From: Chloroflexota bacterium
GTDB lineage: Bacteria; Chloroflexota; Anaerolineae; UBA4142; SHND01
Direction: 5' to 3'
Assembly (NCBI GenBank): GCA_004295045.1
Contig: SHND01000059.1
Coordinates: 186,001 to 250,000 of the forward strand
Length of the DNA stretch: 64,000 nt
Position 1 is the first letter of the stretch. Every line of letters starts with the position of its first letter. The position numbers were made by a program, and so were the translations under genes. Shown piece by piece: positions 59,276-64,000 of this stretch. The notes beneath the pieces are model-generated. The model searched no databases and was not told where the DNA came from. It saw nothing but the letters and a program-made list of their open reading frames with translations.

Positions 59276-59695
59276 ATGAACATCATCGGTCACGACCACG
59301 TCGCCATCATCGTCAAGGATATTGACGCGTCGCGGCATTTCTATTGCGATATTTTGGGAATGACGGAAGTCGCTCGTCCGCCATCATTCAAATTTCCCGG
59401 CGCGTGGTTCGAAAAAGGGAACGCGGAATTGCATCTCGTTCACATTGACGCCGCATCGCAGCCGCCGGGCGACAAGACCGCGCACCCAACGCCCGAAAAT
59501 GATATTGCGCGCGCCAGACATCACGCGTTCGTGGTGGACGACATGGACGCGGTGTTGAAACAACTGCGCGCACATAACATTGAAATCGTTTTGGGACCGC
59601 GTGATCGCGGCGGCGGTGTTTTGCAATCGTACTGTTTCGACCCCGACGAACATCTCGTCGAGTTTATTTATTATCCGAATGCAGGTATCAAGTAG
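59276..59695 (+). CDS. VOC-family glyoxalase-like protein
   Basis: 139 residues. HDHVAIIVKDIDASRHFYCDILGM, ELHLVHID, HHAFVVDDMDAVLKQLRAHNI and SYCFDPDEHLVEFIYYP carry the metal-binding His, Glu and His/Glu positions of VOC enzymes. It may be an epimerase, dioxygenase or lyase of the locus. The ATG at 59276 is chosen because family similarity starts there; an earlier start overlaps the dehydrogenase gene. Confidence 0.88.
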   Translation: MNIIGHDHVAIIVKDIDASRHFYCDILGMTEVARPPSFKFPGAWFEKGNAELHLVHIDAASQPPGDKTAHPTPENDIARARHHAFVVDDMDAVLKQLRAHNIEIVLGPRDRGGGVLQSYCFDPDEHLVEFIYYPNAGIK

Positions 59696-59742
59696 CAAGC
59701 ATCAAGTAGCAAGGGTGATTTTCCATACTACCTGCTACCCAA
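59680..59742 (+). repeat. Self-complementary heptamer cassette P
   Basis: TATCAAG, TAGCAAG, CATCAAG, TAGCAAG on the left overlap the VOC stop. ACTACCT and GCTACCC lie on the right, ending close to the next ATG. Confidence 0.85.
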
Positions 59743-59745
59743 AAC

Positions 59746-60414
59746 ATGCAAATCATTGACCTCACCACACCCATCGGACAAGGCACGCTCTCTCCGCCTT
59801 CGGTGAATTTGCAACTGTCGCTCAATACAAAATTTCGTGGACCGGGCTTTTGGCGCGCATCGTCAGTGACGATGGTGCTGCACACGGGTTCGCATGTAGA
59901 TTTTTCGCTGCATGTGCAAGCGGATGGCGAAAGCGCGGTGGATGTGCCATTAGAAAAAGTGAGTGGTGACGCACTCGTGATTGATTTGGGCGAGGTGGAA
60001 GCGAGCCATCCGATTACGATAGAGGACATTGAAAAAAATGACCGCGTCGGAATTCGCGCGGGTGACATCGTTCTCGTGCGGACCGCGTGGACCGACCGCA
60101 TGTGGGGCAATTTTCCCGATTACTATTTAACGTCGCCGTATTGTACGCCCGAAGCCGCGCGCTTTCTCGTTTCCAAAAATGTCAAGGCGATTGGGTTCGA
60201 TTGTTTCAGCGAATACTGCGCGCGCCTGCCCGATTTCACGAGCGAAGATTTCATTATTCACAAAATTATTTTGGAATCGGGACGCTACTATTTTCAACAA
60301 ATGATGAATCTCGTCGCGCTGCCGCGTAATAAACGTTTTACGTTTTTCGCGCCGTTTCTGAAAATACGCGAGGGCGAGGGGGCGCCCGCGCGGTTTTTTG
60401 CGGTATTGGAGTAA
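59746..60414 (+). CDS. Cyclase-family (kynurenine formamidase-like) hydrolase
   Basis: 222 residues. IIDLTTPIGQGT at the N-terminus and HTGSHVDFSLHVQADGES correspond to the HxGTHxDxPxH zinc motif, with F and L in place of the proline-histidine pair. GDIVLVRTAWTDR and VKAIGFDCFSEY follow. Members hydrolyse formamides, isatin or lactone-like esters. A reduced metal motif makes activity less certain. Confidence 0.85.
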   Translation: MQIIDLTTPIGQGTLSPPSVNLQLSLNTKFRGPGFWRASSVTMVLHTGSHVDFSLHVQADGESAVDVPLEKVSGDALVIDLGEVEASHPITIEDIEKNDRVGIRAGDIVLVRTAWTDRMWGNFPDYYLTSPYCTPEAARFLVSKNVKAIGFDCFSEYCARLPDFTSEDFIIHKIILESGRYYFQQMMNLVALPRNKRFTFFAPFLKIREGEGAPARFFAVLE

Positions 60415-60437
60415 CCATCAAAGACCATCGAATTATG

Positions 60438-60519
60438 CGAAACGTTGTTTCGCCTTCGACGGCAGAACAAAGCGCGGAAAAAAACAATGCAAATGAGAAC
60501 AATGCATTCTTTTTTCCGC
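60438..60519 (+). terminator. Two hairpins between cyclase and coxM-like genes
   Basis: A small GCGAAAC-GTT-GTTTCGC hairpin (60438-60454) is followed by a long one. In the long hairpin, GCGGAAAAAA with CAATGCA (from 60474) pairs with TGCATTC and TTTTTTCCGC (to 60519). The second looks like a terminator that separates the CoxMSL-type genes from the upstream locus. Confidence 0.65.
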
Positions 60520-60555
60520 CAGACATTCTTTTGCCGTTGATTTCTAATCTACGAT

Positions 60556-61383
60556 ATGCCCATCGAAAAATTTTTTGCGCCTGAAACGATTGATGGCGCG
60601 CTCGATGTTTTGGACGAGTATGGTTCCGACGCGCTCATTCTCGCGGGCGGAACGATGGTGATGCCGCTTGTTAACGAAGCGCTCACGTCGCCGCGCGTGA
60701 TTTTGAGTTTGCAGCGCGCTGGATTAAATACCATGTCCGCGAACGGACAAATCGAAATCGGCGCAACGACGACACTGACGCGCGTTTCGCAAATGAACAA
60801 ATTGTCACTTTTAGCGAACGCGACGCGTGGGATCGGCAGTTGGGCGATTCGCAATATGGCAACGCTCGGCGGCAACGTTTTCGCGCCGCCTCCGTCGGGC
60901 GATGCGGCAGTGGCATTGCTCGCGCTCGACGCGCAAATCGTCGCACAAAATAAAAACGGCGAACGTCGAGTCGCGCTCGATTCGTTCTACAGCGGGCTCT
61001 TGCAAACGAATTTGCGACCCAACGAACTCGTCACGCGCATCGTCATTCCAAAAACGCGCGGGAAAACCGCGTGGATAAAATATGCGCGGCGCGAAGCGAA
61101 CGCGCCCGCGATTGTTTCCGTTGCCGCGCGCATCGTCACCGACCCCGAAGGGGTTATCACCGAAGCGCGCATCGCGCTCGGCGGCGCGAACGATTTTCCG
61201 GTGCGCGCGAAAAAAGGGGAAGCGGAGCTCATCGGGCGCGGCTTGAGCGCGGAAAGCATCGCGGACGCAGCGAACGCGGCGATGGATGAAGCAAAACCCT
61301 TTAGCGACGCGCTCGCGAGTGAATGGTATCGAAAGAAGATGGTGGCGGTGTATGTGAAGAGGGTGTTGGAAGGAATTAAATAA
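60556..61383 (+). CDS. Molybdenum hydroxylase FAD subunit (CoxM/XdhB-like)
   Basis: 275 residues. ALILAGGTMVMPLVNEALTSP is the FAD pyrophosphate-binding loop and IRNMATLGGNVF with SGDAAVALLALDA the second FAD block of xanthine-dehydrogenase-family medium subunits. The C-terminal CO-dehydrogenase flavoprotein domain follows. It accepts electrons from the 2Fe-2S subunit. Its TAA overlaps the next ATG by one base (TAATG). Confidence 0.94.
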   Translation: MPIEKFFAPETIDGALDVLDEYGSDALILAGGTMVMPLVNEALTSPRVILSLQRAGLNTMSANGQIEIGATTTLTRVSQMNKLSLLANATRGIGSWAIRNMATLGGNVFAPPPSGDAAVALLALDAQIVAQNKNGERRVALDSFYSGLLQTNLRPNELVTRIVIPKTRGKTAWIKYARREANAPAIVSVAARIVTDPEGVITEARIALGGANDFPVRAKKGEAELIGRGLSAESIADAANAAMDEAKPFSDALASEWYRKKMVAVYVKRVLEGIK

Positions 61384-61850
61384 TGGAACTTGTCACAATT
61401 TCATTCAAACTCAACTCTCGTCCCGTCGCCGTCGTCGCGTCGCCGCTTGCAAATTTGCGCGATGTGCTGCGCGAACAACTTGATGTGTTGGCGGTGAAAG
61501 CGGGTTGCGGGCAAGGCGGCTGTGGTTCGTGTACTGTTTTGTTGAACGGCGAACCTATCGTGTCGTGTCTCACGCCAATTGTGAATGTGCAGGGGCAAGA
61601 GATTACGACGCTTGAAGGCATTGGCACATTCAACAAACTGCATCCGCTGCAGCAAGCGTTCAATGACAATTTCGCCGCGCAATGCGGTTACTGCACAGCG
61701 GGCATGATTACGGTGGCGAAAGCGCTGCTCGACCACAATCCGCATCCGACGCGCGAACAAATTGTTGACGCGCTGTCGGGCAATGTATGTCGGTGTACGG
61801 GGTATGTGCCGATTATTGAGGCGATTCAGCAGGTAGCAAATAGCAAATAG
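61383..61850 (+). CDS. Molybdenum hydroxylase 2Fe-2S subunit (CoxS/XdhC-like)
   Basis: 155 residues with all eight cluster cysteines: CGQGGCGSCTVLLNGEPIVSC for the plant-type 2Fe-2S centre, QCGYCTAGMI and CRCTGY for the helical centre. Length is normal. It transfers electrons from the Mo subunit to the FAD subunit. It is coupled to the upstream gene. Confidence 0.96.
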   Translation: MELVTISFKLNSRPVAVVASPLANLRDVLREQLDVLAVKAGCGQGGCGSCTVLLNGEPIVSCLTPIVNVQGQEITTLEGIGTFNKLHPLQQAFNDNFAAQCGYCTAGMITVAKALLDHNPHPTREQIVDALSGNVCRCTGYVPIIEAIQQVANSK

Positions 61851-61905
61851 CAGATAGCGGATTGCAAATAGCCATATGCCATCGGCTATCTGCCATCTGC
61901 CAGCA
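61834..61905 (+). repeat. Self-complementary heptamer cassette Q
   Basis: AGCAAAT, AGCAAAT, AGCAGAT, AGCGGAT, TGCAAAT on the left (overlapping the CoxS-like C-terminus) and CGGCTAT, CTGCCAT, CTGCCAG on the right. The CoxL-like ATG follows within 4 bp. Confidence 0.93.
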
Positions 61906-61908
61906 ACC

Positions 61909-63240
61909 ATGAAACAACTTGGCATCGTCGGTGAATCGGTAAAACGTCGCGACGGCATCGCGCATGTGACGGGGCAGACGCGTTACGTGGATGATGTGTC
62001 GTATCCCGGCATGTTGTGGCTCAAGATGGTGCGCGCGCCGATTCATCGCGGCATCATTCACAAAATAGATGTGTCGAAAGCGGAAGCGTATCCCGGCGTT
62101 CGCGCGGTGGTCACGGCTCAAGATGTGCCGAACAATTGGTACACGATTTTGTGTCTCATCGGCGTCGGACCGAACGACGAGCCCGTCTTGGCGGACACCG
62201 AGATCATGTGGCGCGGCGAACCACTTTGCGCGGTGATTGCGGAAACGGAACAAATCGCACAAGAAGCGGCGCAGCTTGTCGAATTGGACATTGAAGAATT
62301 GCCGCCTGTGATGACGATTGATCAAGCGCTCGCCGAAAGCGCGCCCGCGATTAAAAAATGGGGCAACAATACTTTTGTGTACGAGGGCAAACCCTATCGT
62401 CAAGTCTACATCGGCGACGTGGACGATGCGTTGGCAAAAGCGGACAAGATTATCGAAGGCACGTACCAGTTGAATCCGTACGACCACGTTCCTGTCGAAA
62501 CTCAAACGTGCGTGGTGAAACCTGAACCCGATGGTCGGCTCACCGTTCATTCCAACACACAGGCGCTGTATTTCACCAAAGACAACATGGGCATTATTTT
62601 GCAAATGCCCGATTACAAAATTCGGCTCGTCGGCGGCACGGTGGGCGGCGGTTTTGGCGGTAAAGTGGACGTGGTCATCGAACCCGTCACCGCGATTGCG
62701 GCAATGAAAACCGGGCGTCCCGTGAAATGGCGTTGGACGCGCGCCGAAGAATTTCGCAATTCGTCCACCGTCGGCATGTATCGAATGCACTACACCGATG
62801 GCGTGATGAATGACGGACGCATCATCGCGCGCAAAGTGATTTCGTATCACGACGCGGGCGCGTATCATCGCCACTCGCCCTACGGCGTGCAAAAACACGC
62901 GTTCAATCTCGCGGGTCCGTACAACATTCCAAATGTAAATATTCGAGCGCATTGCGTGTACACCAATCGCCAGCCCGCGTCGGCGCTGCGTGGCTTTGGC
63001 GTCACGCCCGCGTCATTCGCCATCGAAGTGCAAATGGACAAGATCGCGCGCACGCTCGGCATGGACCCGTGGCAGATTCGTTTCCTCAACGCGTATCGCA
63101 ACGGACAAATGAAAGCGGTGCGTAAAGAGGTGGAAGACGCGACGTTGATTGAAACGATGCAAGCGGCGGCAAAGATGGTGGGCGCGGAATTGCCGGAGTG
63201 GTGTTGGAACGCGCGGAGTGATGAGTTGGCGAAAGGGTGA
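61909..63240 (+). CDS. Molybdenum hydroxylase large subunit, C-terminally truncated (CoxL-like)
   Basis: 443 residues against roughly 750-790 for the family. The a/b hammerhead domain is complete (DGIAHVTGQTRYVDDVSYPG, AIKSAPAIKKWGNN region), and the first molybdopterin domain has GGTVGGGFGGKVDVVIEP and SALRGFGVTPASFAIEVQMD. The second molybdopterin domain, with the catalytic glutamate, is absent. The frame stops at ELAKG, exactly where an octamer repeat cassette begins. Either the gene is truncated or the second half is encoded elsewhere. Without the missing half no catalysis is expected. Confidence 0.9.
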   Translation: MKQLGIVGESVKRRDGIAHVTGQTRYVDDVSYPGMLWLKMVRAPIHRGIIHKIDVSKAEAYPGVRAVVTAQDVPNNWYTILCLIGVGPNDEPVLADTEIMWRGEPLCAVIAETEQIAQEAAQLVELDIEELPPVMTIDQALAESAPAIKKWGNNTFVYEGKPYRQVYIGDVDDALAKADKIIEGTYQLNPYDHVPVETQTCVVKPEPDGRLTVHSNTQALYFTKDNMGIILQMPDYKIRLVGGTVGGGFGGKVDVVIEPVTAIAAMKTGRPVKWRWTRAEEFRNSSTVGMYRMHYTDGVMNDGRIIARKVISYHDAGAYHRHSPYGVQKHAFNLAGPYNIPNVNIRAHCVYTNRQPASALRGFGVTPASFAIEVQMDKIARTLGMDPWQIRFLNAYRNGQMKAVRKEVEDATLIETMQAAAKMVGAELPEWCWNARSDELAKG

Positions 63241-63296
63241 TGGAGAGATGGAGTGAAGAGAGAGGCGAGAAGCGAGAAACGAGAGAGGAAATTCTT
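63237..63296 (+). repeat. Octamer cassette R at the truncated end of the CoxL-like gene
   Basis: Purine-rich units GATGGAGA, GATGGAGT, GAAGAGAG, AGGCGAGA, AGCGAGAA, ACGAGAGA, with no complementary arm. It starts at the CoxL-like stop codon. Confidence 0.75.
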
Positions 63297-63362
63297 TTGG
63301 AGGTTTCGAGCGCCATTTTTCAGCTGTCGAATTTTGTTCAATGGTTTAAAGGGGGGGGCACG

Positions 63363-63653
63363 ATGAAATATGCACGAATGGTCAGCGGCACAACAACGCC
63401 CGACAAACTCGACGACGTGATTCGCTTGTGGCACGAATTTGTTGCGCCGTCCGCGAAACAACAAAAGGGATTCATCAACGCGCGTTTGCTCGTTAATCGC
63501 GAATCGGGTCAAGTGGTTTCAATGGGCTTGTGGGAAAGCGAGGCGGATTTTCAAAATTCCGTGCAATGGAATGCGGGACAACTCACGCGCTTTACGGAGT
63601 TGTTCCCAACGCCGCTCAATGTGAATGGCTTTGAACTCGCGGGAGAAGCATAG
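63363..63653 (+). CDS. Antibiotic-biosynthesis-monooxygenase-like small protein
   Basis: 96 residues with a dimeric alpha-beta barrel pattern (YARMVSGTTTPDKLDDVIRLWHE, GFINARLLVNRESGQVVSMG, WESEADFQNSV). It is a small stand-alone ABM/YdhR-like domain. It could be an oxygenase, isomerase or simply a binding protein. The ATG at 63363 has a run of G upstream. The longer frame upstream is cassette R. Confidence 0.78.
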   Translation: MKYARMVSGTTTPDKLDDVIRLWHEFVAPSAKQQKGFINARLLVNRESGQVVSMGLWESEADFQNSVQWNAGQLTRFTELFPTPLNVNGFELAGEA

Positions 63654-63655
63654 CA

Positions 63656-63755
63656 TGTCATTGCGAGCGGCGACGCACTCCGTCGCATGCGAAGCAATCT
63701 TTCCGCGCTGGACAAGGAGATTGCTTCGTCGCAAAGGGCGCTCCTCGCAATGACA
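63656..63755. repeat. REP/MITE-like palindromic element of the GTCATTGCGAG class
   Basis: TGTCATTGCGAG and GAAGCAATCT on the left face AGATTGCTTC and CCTCGCAATGACA on the right, an imperfect palindrome of about 100 bp. This element type, with GTCATTGCGAG and AAGCAATCTC cores, recurs between genes in many bacterial genomes. Confidence 0.85.
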
Positions 63756-63766
63756 ACCATCCTGTT

Positions 63767-64000
63767 ATGAATCTCGGTGAAACTCTCTACGTCACCAACC
63801 GCAAAGAATGGCGCGCGTGGCTGGCGAAACATCACAAGACGAAAAAGGAAATTTGGTTGGTGTATTATCGCAAAGACAGCGGCAAGCCGCGCATTCCATA
63901 TAACGACGCGGTGGAAGAAGCATTGTGCTATGGCTGGATTGACAGCACGTACAAACCGATTGATGGCGCAAGTCACGCGCAGCGTTTCAGTCCGCGCCGC
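63767..64000 (+). CDS. YdeI/OmdA-family protein, partial at right edge
   Basis: The first 78 codons of a YdeI/OmpD-associated (bacteriocin-protection OmdA) family protein. LYVTNRKEWRAWLAKHHKTK, EIWLVYYRKDSGKPRIPYND and VEEALCYGWIDSTYKPID with QRFSPR are the family N-terminus. The gene runs off the window. The ATG at 63767 lies 12 bp after the palindromic repeat. Function is poorly known. Confidence 0.88.
   Translation, partial: MNLGETLYVTNRKEWRAWLAKHHKTKKEIWLVYYRKDSGKPRIPYNDAVEEALCYGWIDSTYKPIDGASHAQRFSPRR

Noticed and set aside
61813..62952. 379-codon minus-strand frame opposite the CoxL-like gene
   Set aside because: Antisense shadow of a clear molybdopterin domain; its C-terminus is only repeat cassette Q.
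63237..63362. N-terminal extension of the ABM-like protein
   Set aside because: It translates purine-rich cassette R; a ribosome-binding site sits before the ATG at 63363.

Overview
The window reads as a chromosomal segment of an uncultured bacterium, most likely a Chloroflexota (Anaerolineae-like) lineage. That placement is inference. It rests on the gene mix: a GAF-rich sensor kinase, an AfsR-type BTAD/NB-ARC/TPR regulator, an orphan Flp pilin, an LPxTG-tailed cytochrome, several small DUF4258-type toxin-antitoxin-like pairs, and predicted leaderless promoters. No rRNA or tRNA gene was found.

Layout. 1-1091: the end of a CRISPR array (15 identical 36-bp repeats, 14 spacers of 37-42 bp) that runs off the left edge; no cas genes are visible. 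1.3-14.1 kb, mostly minus strand: a sulfite-oxidase-like molybdoenzyme, a two-component pair (a seven-GAF membrane kinase coupled by ATGA overlap to a receiver-kinase), gyrB, a DUF4258/YgiT pair, a phosphoesterase, a membrane protein and an MFS carrier. 14.2-19.7 kb, plus strand: an FAD oxidoreductase with proline dehydrogenase, cinA, ilvE and an EamA exporter. 19.7-30.1 kb: small DUF modules, a truncated SDR, a prfB gene with a programmed +1 frameshift, ftsY with a DUF4258/DUF2283 module lodged between it and prfB, an SPFH protein, an M20 peptidase, an Flp pilin, a secreted protein and a VOC protein behind a promoter with two SOS-box-like operators. 30.4-38 kb, minus strand: ABC exporter genes, an ECF sigma/membrane anti-sigma pair, a lipoprotein and the AfsR-like regulator.

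38-63.7 kb, plus strand throughout: a large catabolic locus. A ROK repressor is followed by a CUT1-type sugar ABC transporter (binding protein, two permeases, two different ATPases). Then come two ketose-3-epimerase-like TIM barrels, each followed by a UPF0261 (Tm-1-like) protein, and a TIM-barrel PEP-hydrolase-family protein. The locus also holds a GlcD-like FAD oxidase, an Fe-S protein with a cysteine-less CCG half, a surface cytochrome c, a creatininase-family amidohydrolase, a Gfo/Idh/MocA dehydrogenase, a VOC protein and a cyclase-family hydrolase. A CoxMSL-type molybdenum hydroxylase with a truncated large subunit closes it. The likely theme is uptake and oxidative breakdown of a sugar or sugar-like cyclic compound through a route I do not recognise.

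The most striking structure is not a gene. About nineteen loci, mainly in gaps between co-directional genes, hold degenerate 7-bp or 8-bp tandem repeats. In most of them the left half is the reverse complement of the right half, so the gap can fold into a hairpin lying between the stop codon of one gene and the start codon of the next. The repeat word differs between loci (AGCAAAT, TAGCAAG, GTGCGATA, AAAAGTA and others) but the architecture is the same. Downstream start codons often follow the hairpin directly with no Shine-Dalgarno sequence. Three further copies sit in frame inside proteins. The class recalls the cyanobacterial STRR heptamers, but the self-complementary stop-to-start arrangement looks undescribed.
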